From Bdellovibrio bacteriovorus str. Tiberius (GTDB lineage Bacteria; Bdellovibrionota; Bdellovibrionia; Bdellovibrionales; Bdellovibrionaceae), in assembly GCF_000317895.1 (NCBI RefSeq), contig NC_019567.1:2728001-2792000 (forward strand): a stretch of 64,000 bases of DNA. The letters run 5' to 3'. Under the pieces are notes generated by a model. The model was not told where the DNA came from, did no database searches, and worked only from the letters and a program-made list of their open reading frames with translations. Positions 24,683-33,333 of the stretch are shown one piece after another. A program made the position numbers and the translations under genes. The stretch's first letter is position 1, and each line of letters starts with the position of its first letter.

Positions 24683-26122
24683 ATGAAGAAATTAATGATG
24701 GCGCTTGCCGTCCCAGCGCTACTTGCAGGCTGTTCTGACAAGAAAACGCCAAAAACCGGTGATTCCGAAGGCTTCGCAGGCCTGTTCTGGCAACAAAGTG
24801 CCAACGTCATTTCCGTTCGCACTGTAGACGACCTGCCTATTAAAAATGCACAAATTCTAATCGGCGACGCTTTGAACTCCCCATTCAGCGGGAACTTCCT
24901 GACCACAGACGCTAACGGCCAGGTGGAACTGCCAGCAGCTTGGAACCAAGCCCTGCCCGTGACCGTTCAAGCCCCAGGCTTTGTGCGCTCTACTTATATG
25001 AGTCAGGAACCCGGCGCTTTGACCTTCAAACTGCGCGCATCCGTAACGACCACTCAATATGAAGTCAAAGGTGTGACCTCGGGCCTTCCGGTTCAGGACA
25101 AAGACGGCTATGTCGATTTCGGTTTGGTGATGCCGGCGTTTTCTAAAATGGCGCTGCTGTCCTTTGATATCAACAACGTCATCAGCCCGCAGTCCGACCG
25201 CATCGAAGCCATGGGTCAGGACATCGACGTTCCAGCGAACATCGCTCTGCCTCGCCAAAGCGAAAAATACGCGCTGTTCACGATCACTTTGGATAAACCG
25301 AACTATCGCATCTATTACGGTAATACGGGTGTGAACCGCGTTTTTGCGGCTCGCGGTCGTTTCCCGTTTAAATCCACGGTGGACGCTCTTCGCGGCGGGG
25401 CTGAGTTCTATGAACTGATCAACAGCTTTGCCATCAACGGCGGCGCGGTTCGTGATATCGAAGTAAAATCAGGCTCTACCCGTCTGGATATGCCTACACG
25501 CGAGCTGAACTTCACGACCAAACAAGACGTGATGGCTCCGACCTTCCGTTCGGATGAGATGTTCATCGCTGTCGGCGTGGCTAATCAGTCCGGTTACCTG
25601 ATCCCCACGGACGTGAAAAAGATCGAAAACAACAAAAAGATGGCTCTAAACACCCTGGCGGGATCTGAGCTGATGGTTCTGGGCGTATTGAAGAAAACCT
25701 CCGAGATGAAATCCGGTGGCGACCGCATGAGTGCGACGCTTCTGCCATTCACGGCGGGCGCAGCCCCTAAAATGTTGCCACTGATCCCGGATCCATCCCT
25801 GCAGGCGGGCGAACTGCTGATGCCTAAATTTAACACAATTGATGGTGTGAACCCGATTGCGACTTATTCGGTCCTTTCCAAGGAAGAAGAAGTGGTGCAA
25901 GGCTCTGCCAAAGTGAAAGTGCTAAACCCGCAATGGGAAGTTTACGCCCAGAACTGGCTTGAGCGCATGAAGCTGCCACAGTGGCCGAATGATTCTGCCC
26001 CGGCTGGCAAAAAACGCTGGGAAGTGAACTTCGTCGGAAGCCAGACGGCAACGACGGCTCCGGTGGGACCTGCGATGATCGAATCTGCGACCCACGTGAC
26101 TCATAGTTCTGTTTCCTTCTAA
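24683..26122 (+). CDS. lipoprotein with carboxypeptidase-regulatory-like domain
   Basis: ATG 24683 follows GGAGGGGG and gives a lipoprotein signal MKKLMMALAVPALLAGC (lipobox LAGC), 479 aa in all. Residues 30-115 (SVRTVDDLPIKNAQILIGDAL ... TTDANGQVELP ... VTVQAPGFV) match the CarboxypepD_reg-like beta-sandwich. The rest is beta-rich and unassigned. It has no Cys after the lipid Cys. Probably membrane-anchored and periplasm- or surface-facing. It is monocistronic, ended by a strong terminator. Confidence 0.85.
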   Translation: MKKLMMALAVPALLAGCSDKKTPKTGDSEGFAGLFWQQSANVISVRTVDDLPIKNAQILIGDALNSPFSGNFLTTDANGQVELPAAWNQALPVTVQAPGFVRSTYMSQEPGALTFKLRASVTTTQYEVKGVTSGLPVQDKDGYVDFGLVMPAFSKMALLSFDINNVISPQSDRIEAMGQDIDVPANIALPRQSEKYALFTITLDKPNYRIYYGNTGVNRVFAARGRFPFKSTVDALRGGAEFYELINSFAINGGAVRDIEVKSGSTRLDMPTRELNFTTKQDVMAPTFRSDEMFIAVGVANQSGYLIPTDVKKIENNKKMALNTLAGSELMVLGVLKKTSEMKSGGDRMSATLLPFTAGAAPKMLPLIPDPSLQAGELLMPKFNTIDGVNPIATYSVLSKEEEVVQGSAKVKVLNPQWEVYAQNWLERMKLPQWPNDSAPAGKKRWEVNFVGSQTATTAPVGPAMIESATHVTHSSVSF

Positions 26123-26131
26123 GACATCTTC

Positions 26132-26164
26132 AAAAGCCGCTTCATCCCGAAGCGGCTTTTTTTT
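26132..26164 (+). terminator. intrinsic terminator
   Basis: Twelve-base-pair perfect stem AAAAGCCGCTTC / GAAGCGGCTTTT (26132-26160) with a 5-base loop and an eight-T tail, after the lipoprotein gene. Confidence 0.95.
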
Positions 26165-26214
26165 CGCCCAAAAAGCCTTTCAAAAGCGCTTTTATGCTGT
26201 TAGATTTTTCTTAG

Positions 26215-26730
26215 ATGTCTAATCCAGCGCGCATTCTATCCAAAAAAGTTCTGATGGGACTTGTGATTATCACAGGATGCACTTTTGTGGGTTGCAGCCT
26301 TTTTGACAAAAAACCGTCTGCGCACCAGCGCATGGGTCAAATCAACAAACAAAAAGTCTTCTTTGCTTCCTACGATAATGTCTGGCGTGCGGCGCATGCG
26401 GTTTTGAAGTACCCGATCGCACAAGAAAATCAGGACACCGGCGTTATTGAAACCGAATACATCAAGGGTGTTGACGGCTGGATTCCACCAAACGAACAGC
26501 GCCCGCCTTCCAGCGGGATTCGTTATAAGCTGACCCTGATCTTTGCCAAAGGCAAAACCGAAGGCCGCGAATCCACCCGAGTCACCATCGAAAAACGCAT
26601 GGAAATCCTGCGCGACTTCTTCAGCGAACCTGAAACCATGGAAACCGACGGCCTGGAAGAAAAAATCATCTTCTATCGCATCGAACGCGAACTGATCGTG
26701 AACGAGGCTTTGAAAAAAGCCGGCTTCTAA
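26215..26730 (+). CDS. lipoprotein of unknown function
   Basis: The 171-aa product has a lipoprotein signal with two candidate lipobox cysteines: ITGC, and more likely FVGC before SLFDKKP. The mature domain YDNVWRAAHAVLKYPIAQEN..GVIETEYIKGVDGWIPP, then YKLTLIFAKG..RVTIEKR, has the alpha/beta look of BamC-type helix-grip lipoproteins, but I would not assign it. No SD is obvious. It is followed after 26 bases by the hotdog-fold gene, probably the same transcript. Confidence 0.8.
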   Translation: MSNPARILSKKVLMGLVIITGCTFVGCSLFDKKPSAHQRMGQINKQKVFFASYDNVWRAAHAVLKYPIAQENQDTGVIETEYIKGVDGWIPPNEQRPPSSGIRYKLTLIFAKGKTEGRESTRVTIEKRMEILRDFFSEPETMETDGLEEKIIFYRIERELIVNEALKKAGF

Positions 26731-26756
26731 GTCGACCGCATCCGAGGAGAAACCCT

Positions 26757-27260
26757 GTGCTGGTTAAATTCCTGCGCTCTATCGCCGAAAGATCCCCGAC
26801 ATTTGTGATGAGGATGTTCTTTAACATCTATCCGCCGTATCTGGGTTCGGGCATCAAAGTCGAAGAAATTTCGTCAGACTATAAATACCTGCGCGTGCGC
26901 TTGAAGCTTCGTTTCTATAATCGCAATTACGTGGGCACTCAGTTTGGCGGCAGCATCTATTCCATGACGGACCCGCATTTTATGTATCTGTTACTAAATA
27001 GCCTGGGATCTGAATACATTGTCTGGGACAAGGCCGCTAAAATAGATTTCCTAAAACCCGGCAAGACCGATCTGATCGCCGAATTCCGCATCGACGACAA
27101 CCTGCTAAACGAGATCCGCGAAAAAACCAAAAACGGAGACAAGTTCGTCTTTGACCTGCCGGCCGATATTTTTGACCTGAACGGCGTCAAAGTAGCAGCC
27201 CTTAGCAAGACCCTTTATGTTCGGAAAAAATCCGACAAACCACGCCAAGCCGCAACGTAA
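26757..27260 (+). CDS. DUF4442 hotdog-fold protein (thioesterase-like)
   Basis: The 167-aa protein matches the DUF4442 pattern, a hotdog fold related to YiiD-type and PaaI-like thioesterases: NRNYVGTQFGGSIYSMTDPHFMYLLL (the helix with the usual catalytic acidic or Asp residue), then AKIDFLKPGKTDL. GTG 26757 follows CGAGGAG at good spacing. No signal peptide, so cytoplasmic acyl-CoA or acyl-ACP is the likely substrate. The substrate is unknown. Confidence 0.85.
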   Translation: MLVKFLRSIAERSPTFVMRMFFNIYPPYLGSGIKVEEISSDYKYLRVRLKLRFYNRNYVGTQFGGSIYSMTDPHFMYLLLNSLGSEYIVWDKAAKIDFLKPGKTDLIAEFRIDDNLLNEIREKTKNGDKFVFDLPADIFDLNGVKVAALSKTLYVRKKSDKPRQAAT

Positions 27261-27319
27261 ATTTTGAACGGACTTTTTTTCGTTTTTAGACGACGCAGAA
27301 TCCTGCTAGGCTTTTTGAT

Positions 27320-27784
27320 ATGTCGAAATCAAATTTCAAAAAAGCCCTGATCTTTGCAAGCGTATTGCTGCTTCAACCCATCCTGACCCCAAGCTCTGCC
27401 GCTTTGGCGAAAAGAAGAACTCCGCCCAAAGCCTTCAGCTTTATCGCCGAAGGGGGCAAGGCCTCCCAGGGCGAGTGTGATGGCGAACGCAAGATCCCTC
27501 GCCTGAAACGTCTGAAAGAATATTCAGGCGCAAGCTCTTACATGGGTTCGGAACTGCAAGATCCAGAAATCAAAGGCAAGCCAGGGGATGAGATGTGGAA
27601 ACATTTCTTCCGCGCCAAACCTGCCTGCAACTCGGTACTGGCTAAAACACCTTCTTCGGTGAACGACAACCTGGCCAAAGCCAAACCGGACGTTTCCAAC
27701 GAAGAGGACTCGGAAGAAGCCGCAGAAAATGCGGATGAAAAGCAACAAATCGAAAACGCAGAGGCAGAACCTGCCACTGAATAA
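27320..27784 (+). CDS. exported protein with acidic C-terminal tail
   Basis: The 154-aa product begins with a signal peptide (about residues 1-30, LIFASVLLLQPILTPSSAALA). A basic middle region (KRRTPPKAF, RKIPRLKRLKEY) precedes a strongly acidic, probably disordered tail (NEEDSEEAAENADEKQQIENA). Two cysteines. No family recognised. A strong terminator follows immediately. Confidence 0.75.
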   Translation: MSKSNFKKALIFASVLLLQPILTPSSAALAKRRTPPKAFSFIAEGGKASQGECDGERKIPRLKRLKEYSGASSYMGSELQDPEIKGKPGDEMWKHFFRAKPACNSVLAKTPSSVNDNLAKAKPDVSNEEDSEEAAENADEKQQIENAEAEPATE

Positions 27785-27786
27785 AG

Positions 27787-27813
27787 AAAAAGCCGGGTCT
27801 CCCCGGCTTTTTT
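27787..27813. terminator. bidirectional intrinsic terminator
   Basis: AAAAGCCGGG-TCT-CCCCGGCTTTT with A-run before and T-run after serves both the plus-strand gene ending at 27784 and the convergent minus-strand gene ending at 27815. Confidence 0.93.
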
Positions 27814-27814
27814 A

Positions 27815-28540
27815 TTAGTTATTCTTCTTAATATAGTCTTTCCACATGTCGACCAAGGCTGTTTGCTTGATCGGCTTATCACTGAGTCGAACCCCGGTCA
27901 GGCGTTCCAACCCTCGCACCGCCGGCAGGTGAACTCTTGTGTCGTTATCTGACAGCAGACCCGCAAAGGTCTTAAGCTCGCGATCCATTGGTTTTTTAGC
28001 CAATACATCCACGATTTGATGACGGATCCACAGGCTGTGGGCGTTCTTGAAATTATATTTCTGATTCAGCTCTTCCCACAAAAGGTCACGAACTTCGGGG
28101 CTTGAGTTCTTTTCCAGAACCTCAACCGCCGCGGAACGAACCACCAGGGCTTTATCTTTAATCAGCTTTTGCGCAAGCTTTTGGGCTTCGTCGGTGTTCA
28201 CTTCACTCAGCGCAATCAACGCCGCGTTTCGCATGAACCACTGGCTGGAGTCGCCTGCGCGCACCAAGTCCGGTGTGGATTTAGGGCCGCGAGCTTCCGC
28301 TGCTGCCATCAAAGCCTTCCAACGGACACTCATTGGCTGAGAATCATTAAACGCCAAAGATACGAATTGGGAATAGTATTTTTCGCCTTGAACCTGGACC
28401 ACCATGCGGCGGTTTTCACCAGGAAGCTTCAACAGTTCCATGGCCGAAGTTAAAGTGCTGGATGAACCCTTGGGGCCTGCTGCCAAAGCACTTGAAGAAA
28501 GTCCCGCAATCAAAACAGAGGCCACAAGAATCTTATTCAT
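27815..28540 (-). CDS. secreted HEAT-repeat protein
   Basis: Signal peptide MNKILVASVLIAGLSSSALA, then about 220 aa of repeated helical pairs typical of HEAT/PBS repeats: MSVRWKALMAAAEA, WFMRNAALIALSEV, LVVRSAAVEVLEK, RVHLPAVRGLERLTG. Such solenoids mediate protein binding; no catalytic motif. It lies 5 bases after the coiled-coil membrane protein gene, so the two form an operon and may interact in the periplasm. Confidence 0.85.
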   Translation of the reverse strand: MNKILVASVLIAGLSSSALAAGPKGSSSTLTSAMELLKLPGENRRMVVQVQGEKYYSQFVSLAFNDSQPMSVRWKALMAAAEARGPKSTPDLVRAGDSSQWFMRNAALIALSEVNTDEAQKLAQKLIKDKALVVRSAAVEVLEKNSSPEVRDLLWEELNQKYNFKNAHSLWIRHQIVDVLAKKPMDRELKTFAGLLSDNDTRVHLPAVRGLERLTGVRLSDKPIKQTALVDMWKDYIKKNN

Positions 28541-28545
28541 AGCTT

Positions 28546-29505
28546 TTAACTCTTTTTGGTGACGAAGTTTTCAAACTCACTCATCAGCTGGTTGGTTTCA
28601 TCTCCGTTTTTGGCGGCTTCTTCGCTGCCATCACCGGCTTTTTCAGCGGCCTTATCCAAAGCGCGCTGACCTTCTACCGCTGCTGCAAATTCTTTCATCA
28701 GGTCATCATCGATCAACTCAGAACCACCGCCAGAATCAGCCGAAGCTTCCGGAGCAGGTTCGGCCGCCACTTCCGCTGCCGGAGCTGCCGGTTCAGGAGT
28801 CGGCTGTGGCGCTGGTGTCGGTGCCGCCGCGGCCGGAGCCGGAGCTCCTGCCTTCAGGGCTTCGAGTTGTTTTTTCAGATCATCGTTTTCGTCGCGATAA
28901 CGGGAAAGATCCGCAATGTCTTCGCTGATGATTTCATATTCGGCCAAGCGGGCTTCCAGATCACGAAGCTTGCCGTTAAGTTCTTCTTTTTCAGCAGAAG
29001 ACATTCCGGCATCACCGCCACCAGCTCCACCCGCTGGTGCGGATTGCGCCGCAGCAAGTGCTGCCTGCAACTGAGTCTGCAGTTCTTCGACTTTCTGATG
29101 ATTTTCAGACAACGACAAACGCAACTGCGCCACTTCGGCTGCAGATTCTGCCGCCACCGCCGCTGCATCCGCACTTGAAGAAGTCGACGCCGCCGAGGCT
29201 TGCGCTTTCTTCGTCGTCAGTGGGGATTCGTCCATTTCAACATCCACGCCCAGATCGTCTGCCGCCGGGCGGGATTTCGCCGCCGGAGCATTCGCCTGGT
29301 TGTCGAGGATCTTTTGCAGCGTTTTCTCAAGCTGAGCTGCATCGACACCCTGACCGTTTTCTACAGAGGTTGAAGATGAACCTTTCTTCGCGAAAAAGGC
29401 ACGGAAGGCCAAGAACAGCGCAAGAAGGATGATGAGCCCCAAAAGGCCCTCAATGATCGAGGTATTGTGAAAATCCCAAAAGGACAGAAATTTTTCAATT
29501 GTCAC
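28546..29505 (-). CDS. membrane-anchored Ala/Pro-rich coiled-coil protein
   Basis: The 319-aa protein has one transmembrane helix near the N-terminus (IIEGLLGLIILLALFLAFRAFF) and then a mostly cytoplasmic or periplasmic low-complexity region. That region comprises an Ala-rich linker, a predicted coiled coil (about residues 105-205, LRLSLSENHQKVEELQTQLQ..), a Pro-Ala linker and an acidic end. No catalytic domain. The layout resembles scaffold proteins. First gene of a two-gene operon with the HEAT protein. Confidence 0.75.
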   Translation of the reverse strand: MTIEKFLSFWDFHNTSIIEGLLGLIILLALFLAFRAFFAKKGSSSTSVENGQGVDAAQLEKTLQKILDNQANAPAAKSRPAADDLGVDVEMDESPLTTKKAQASAASTSSSADAAAVAAESAAEVAQLRLSLSENHQKVEELQTQLQAALAAAQSAPAGGAGGGDAGMSSAEKEELNGKLRDLEARLAEYEIISEDIADLSRYRDENDDLKKQLEALKAGAPAPAAAAPTPAPQPTPEPAAPAAEVAAEPAPEASADSGGGSELIDDDLMKEFAAAVEGQRALDKAAEKAGDGSEEAAKNGDETNQLMSEFENFVTKKS

Positions 29506-29595
29506 AATTCAAATTCTCACCCATCCCAAGGGCCCCGTCAATGCTGGACCTTTGAAGGTATTCGGGTTAGCGTGAACCATCTCGAGGTGATACTT

Positions 29596-30951
29596 ATGTC
29601 TCAAAAGCCCTATGATCTGATCATCCAAGGCGGGATCTGCCTGTTACCCCACCCCTCTGAAAGTGGACTTATCGAGCAACAGGCCGACATCGCCATTACA
29701 GATGGACGCATCGAAAAAATCCGCGAATCCATCAATGAGCCCGCCCTCAAAATCATCAAAGCCCACGGCCTGCACGTCCTTCCTGGGGTTATAGACAGCC
29801 AGGTGCATTTCCGCGAACCCGGCCTGACTCACAAAGAAGACCTTGAAACCGGCACCCGCGCCGCTATTTTAGGGGGCGTCACCAGCATCTTCGAGATGCC
29901 AAACACCAACCCTTCCACGACCACCAAAGAAGCCTTCGAAGACAAACTGCAAAGAGCGAAAAACCGGGCCCACTGCAACTATGCCTTCTTCATCGGCGGA
30001 GCCCATGACAACGTCGCCAATATCGCGGAACTGGAGCTGATGCCTCACTGCTCGGGCGTAAAAATCTTTATGGGAAGCTCGACCGGGAATTTGCTGGTCG
30101 AGGATGACGAAACCCTGGAGCAAATCCTAAAACGTGGCCACCGCCGCATCATTTTCCACAGTGAAGATGAAATGCGCCTGCGGGAGCGTAAACACATTGC
30201 TTCAGATATGGCTGATCCCCATTATCACCCGGTTTGGCGGGATGTGGAAACCGCTGTGAACTCGACCACGCGGCTTTTACGACTGGCCCGAAAAACCGGA
30301 CGCAAGATTCATGTTCTGCACGTTTCAACCGGCGAGGAAATGGATCTGTTAAAGGACGCCAAAGACATCGCCACTGTTGAAGTTTTGCCTCAGCATCTGA
30401 CCCTGTATGCGCCCGACTGCTATGACAAGCTTGGCACCTATGCCCAGCAAAATCCGCCGATCCGGGAAAAGCGTCACATGGACCGCATCTGGAAAGCACT
30501 TTTGGATGGCACAGTCGATGTGATCGGTTCGGATCACGCGCCCCACACACGTGAAGAAAAAGACCGTCCGTACCCGGCAAGTCCGTCTGGCGTTCCGGGC
30601 GTGCAAACTTTGGTGCCGATCATGCTGAATCACGTTCATGACGGTCGTTTGTCACTGATGAAGTTCACCGAGCTTGTGACAGAAAATCCTTGCCGCGTCT
30701 TTGGTGTCAAAAACAAAGGGCGTCTGCGCCAGGGCTTCGACGCTGACATTACGATTGTGGATCTGAAAAAAGAAATGACGATTGATAACTCCTGGATCGC
30801 CAGCCGCTGCGGATGGACTCCGTTCCATGGCATGCACGTGACCGGATGGCCGACGCACACAATTGTGGGCGGAAAACTTGTCATGGAAAATGATCAGGTC
30901 GTTTTACCAAGCCAAGGTCAGGCTGTGGACTTCCTGGAAACCCGTTCATGA
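29596..30951 (+). CDS. pyrC: dihydroorotase-family amidohydrolase
   Basis: The 451-aa protein fits class I dihydroorotase: GVIDSQVHFREPGLTHKEDL, EMPNTNPST, carboxy-lysine region GVKIFMGSS, FHSEDE, HVLHVST and GSDHAPHTREEK. It would convert carbamoyl-aspartate to dihydroorotate in pyrimidine synthesis. The oddity is that the first metal His of HxH is Gln (QVH), with the other metal ligands present. GAGGTGAT supports ATG 29596. The stop overlaps the next gene by 4 bases. No other pyr genes are in the window, so hydantoinase or allantoinase relatives remain possible. Confidence 0.82.
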   Translation: MSQKPYDLIIQGGICLLPHPSESGLIEQQADIAITDGRIEKIRESINEPALKIIKAHGLHVLPGVIDSQVHFREPGLTHKEDLETGTRAAILGGVTSIFEMPNTNPSTTTKEAFEDKLQRAKNRAHCNYAFFIGGAHDNVANIAELELMPHCSGVKIFMGSSTGNLLVEDDETLEQILKRGHRRIIFHSEDEMRLRERKHIASDMADPHYHPVWRDVETAVNSTTRLLRLARKTGRKIHVLHVSTGEEMDLLKDAKDIATVEVLPQHLTLYAPDCYDKLGTYAQQNPPIREKRHMDRIWKALLDGTVDVIGSDHAPHTREEKDRPYPASPSGVPGVQTLVPIMLNHVHDGRLSLMKFTELVTENPCRVFGVKNKGRLRQGFDADITIVDLKKEMTIDNSWIASRCGWTPFHGMHVTGWPTHTIVGGKLVMENDQVVLPSQGQAVDFLETRS

Positions 30952-31526
30952 ATCCAGCTCCGAAGAAAACCGCCGCGGGCCTGTTTTTTGGTGGCCTGCT
31001 GCCGGTTATCGCCTTCACCCTGATTGAAGAATACTATGGAATCATTCCCGGTCTGATTGCCGGGATGGTTTTTGGTTTGGGTGAAATCATCTGGGAACTT
31101 TACCGACACAAGAAAGTTCAAAAGATCACCTGGATCGGCAACGGGATGTTGCTGGGGCTGGGTGCGATTTCTTTGATTTCGTCTGAAGGCATCTGGTTTA
31201 AGCTTCAGCCCGCTTTGATGGAAGGGGCTTTTGCAATTGTGCTGTGGGGATCGCTGGTCGTTAAAAAGCCCTTACTGGTTTATCTTGCAGAACAGCAGGG
31301 GCAGCAGTTTCCGGATATCATCAAGTCGCGTATGGCGGGAATCACCTTCCGCGTGGGTGTTTTCTTTGCCATTCATGCCATCCTGGCAACGTGGGCGGCC
31401 TTAGAGTGGAGCACCACCAACTGGGCACTATTAAAAGGCATCGGCCTGACCGTCAGTTTTATTCTGTATCTTGTCATTGAGGCTGTTCTGCTTCGAAGGA
31501 TCGTTCTAAAACAAAGATCAGAATGA
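30948..31526 (+). CDS. IspZ/YciB-like integral membrane protein
   Basis: The 192-aa protein has five to six hydrophobic helices and the layout of the intracellular septation protein A family: LLPVIAFTLIEEYYG, LGEIIWELYRHKKVQKITW, GAFAIVLWGSLVVKKPLL, then RMAGITFRVGVFFAIHAILA. Family members affect cell envelope or septation in some bacteria; the mechanism is unclear. It overlaps the dihydroorotase by 4 bases and the next lipoprotein by 4 bases, so the three are co-translated. Confidence 0.75.
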   Translation: MNPAPKKTAAGLFFGGLLPVIAFTLIEEYYGIIPGLIAGMVFGLGEIIWELYRHKKVQKITWIGNGMLLGLGAISLISSEGIWFKLQPALMEGAFAIVLWGSLVVKKPLLVYLAEQQGQQFPDIIKSRMAGITFRVGVFFAIHAILATWAALEWSTTNWALLKGIGLTVSFILYLVIEAVLLRRIVLKQRSE

Positions 31527-32353
31527 AAAATCTGATCTTGGGTTTAATTTTACTGCTATGTACCGGGTGCGGCCAGTTGGACGTGATCGTTCGCTGGGCC
31601 GATATCACGGCCGCTTCCCGCGCGGATCGCTATTTTGATCTAACCAGCGAACAAAAATCAGAGCTGAAAGAAAATATTCAAAACGACATCGCAAAGATGC
31701 GAAAAGAAATGTTCCCCGAGGTCGCAAAAACCTTCCGCAGCCTGGAACCAGAGATCAAAAAAGAACAGATCAACAAGGACCTGGTCAGTAAAAACTTTAT
31801 CGAGATTCAAAGCTATTTCAAAAAAGGCACAAACTATTTCAAAGACACGGCTTTAAAAACCGTCGGCAAACTGAAAAAATCGCAGTTCGAGCACTTTGCC
31901 AAAAAGGTCCGCGAAGACATCACCGAAACCCAGGAAAACAACGAGACCCCGGAAAAGTCGCTGAAAGCTTCTTACAAACGCTATCGTCGCAGTTTAGAAT
32001 TCTGGATCGGCGGAATTTCAGTCAAACAACAAGACGAAATCGAAAACTTTTTAAAAGCCAACCCCTATCCGTGGCAGCTGCAAAACAAAAGCCGCGAACA
32101 CAGCTTAAAACTTTTCCTGGAAGCCAGCCACAATCCCGGCGCCTTGCAGAAATTTGTGGCTGATTATTTCGTCGACTATGAAACCAGCCGCCTGCCGGAA
32201 TTCAACGAAGCCCTGAACAAACACAAAGCCGCCTTCCAGACCTTCCTGACCGAGCAGTTCTGGAAGGGCTTAAGTACTTCGCAAAAAAATGTCCTGCGGG
32301 ATAATCTGATATCCAGAGCCGACGATCTGGACAAGATCGCTCAACGCCCCTGA
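31523..32353 (+). CDS. DUF6279-like lipoprotein
   Basis: Lipoprotein signal MKNLILGLILLLCTGC (lipobox CTGC), then DVIVRWADITAASRADRYFDLTSEQKSEL, the hallmark start of DUF6279 lipoproteins, followed by an all-helical domain rich in Lys/Glu. Function not known for the family. The start overlaps the membrane-protein stop (ATGA). The 3' end overlaps the convergent enoyl-CoA hydratase gene by 13 bases. Confidence 0.82.
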   Translation: MKNLILGLILLLCTGCGQLDVIVRWADITAASRADRYFDLTSEQKSELKENIQNDIAKMRKEMFPEVAKTFRSLEPEIKKEQINKDLVSKNFIEIQSYFKKGTNYFKDTALKTVGKLKKSQFEHFAKKVREDITETQENNETPEKSLKASYKRYRRSLEFWIGGISVKQQDEIENFLKANPYPWQLQNKSREHSLKLFLEASHNPGALQKFVADYFVDYETSRLPEFNEALNKHKAAFQTFLTEQFWKGLSTSQKNVLRDNLISRADDLDKIAQRP

Positions 32354-33156
32354 AACTCGGGTGCTTTCTTTTCTTTCATCGCTTCCAGCGCTTTGAAGTG
32401 ATCTTCCGTACGTTGAGTGATCCCCTGATAAGCCGCTGCCAGATCCAGGATCGTGGACAGATCATTCAGGTAAGCCATCTTCATGGTCTTTTTCGTCATC
32501 TGCACCGCCACCGGCGCATTGCCAGCAATTTTATCTGCCAGCTTTTCAGTTTCCGCCGTTAAAGATTCAACAGGCACCAGATAATTCAAAAGCCCCCAGT
32601 TCAACGCCTCCGCCCCTGAAACCAGATCCCCGGTCAAAGACATCTGCATGGCCTTACTAAACCCAATCACCCGCTGCAGGAAGAAACTGCCCCCGTCACC
32701 CGGAACCAGGCCCAATTTTACGAAGGTTTCCCCAAATTTGGATTTTTCAGTCCCGATGCGCAGATCACACATCATCGCCAGATCACACCCCGCCCCAATC
32801 GCCGGTCCGTTGACCATGGCGATCACAGGTTTGGAAAGCTCTTCAATACACTTGGGAATCTGCTGAATCCCATGCATGTACCGCATACGAAGCTCGTTCG
32901 ATTCCCCGGCAAACATGCCGGTTTTATTTTGCATGGCTTTCACATCACCACCAGCACAGAACGAAGTCCCTTCACCAGTAATAACAATCACCCGCACCAA
33001 GGAATCAAAATCCGCAAACCTCAAAACCCGAGTCAACGAATCCACCATCTCCAGCGAAATAGCATTACTCTGCTCTGGATTAGCCAAAGCAACCCACAAC
33101 GTATGATTTTTAAGCGAAACCGAAAGATGCGTAAAAGCTTGAGAATAAAAAGACAC
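32341..33156 (-). CDS. enoyl-CoA hydratase/isomerase family protein (crotonase)
   Basis: The 271-aa protein has the crotonase fold. Oxyanion-hole residues are in AGGDVKAM and GPAIGAGCDLAMMCDLRIG. The KFGETFVKLGLVPGDGGSFFLQR segment holds the acidic catalytic position (E in GETF; P-G-D-G-G motif). It is followed by VSGAEALNWGLLNYLVP and AVQMTKKTMK. It probably hydrates or isomerises an acyl-CoA in fatty-acid breakdown. The exact substrate cannot be read from sequence. It stands alone; its last 13 bases overlap the convergent lipoprotein gene. Confidence 0.88.
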   Translation of the reverse strand: MSFYSQAFTHLSVSLKNHTLWVALANPEQSNAISLEMVDSLTRVLRFADFDSLVRVIVITGEGTSFCAGGDVKAMQNKTGMFAGESNELRMRYMHGIQQIPKCIEELSKPVIAMVNGPAIGAGCDLAMMCDLRIGTEKSKFGETFVKLGLVPGDGGSFFLQRVIGFSKAMQMSLTGDLVSGAEALNWGLLNYLVPVESLTAETEKLADKIAGNAPVAVQMTKKTMKMAYLNDLSTILDLAAAYQGITQRTEDHFKALEAMKEKKAPEFQGR

Positions 33157-33188
33157 GATTCCCCCTACCCTCGACGCTACCCAAGCGT

Positions 33189-33276
33189 CCTAGGAGATGT
33201 CAAATGCAAGGCGGAAGAAGGAGGCGTACCACTGGTACGTCGACGACGCCCAACGCAGCAGTTGGCGTCTCATAGG
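33189..33276. repeat. structured palindromic element (REP-like)
   Basis: An outer stem CCTAGGAG (33189-33196) / CTCATAGG (33269-33276), one mismatch, encloses CGTACC-act-GGTACG (33225-33239) and GACGCCcAAC-gcagca-GTTGGCGTC (33245-33269, one bulge). It is G+C-rich and non-coding, in the gap between the crotonase start and the subtilase terminator. It looks like a dispersed palindromic unit or small structured RNA. Only one copy is seen in this window. Confidence 0.5.
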
Positions 33277-33294
33277 CCGCTCCCTCTTAGAACG

Positions 33295-33325
33295 AAAAAA
33301 GGCTCCCCTGAGGGAGCCTTTTTTT
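33295..33325. terminator. intrinsic terminator (works on minus strand for the subtilase)
   Basis: GGCTCCC-CTGA-GGGAGCC stem (33301-33318) with six A before and seven T after, so it can act in both directions. It lies just past the stop of the minus-strand subtilase gene. Confidence 0.93.
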
Positions 33326-33333
33326 GTTCGTCA

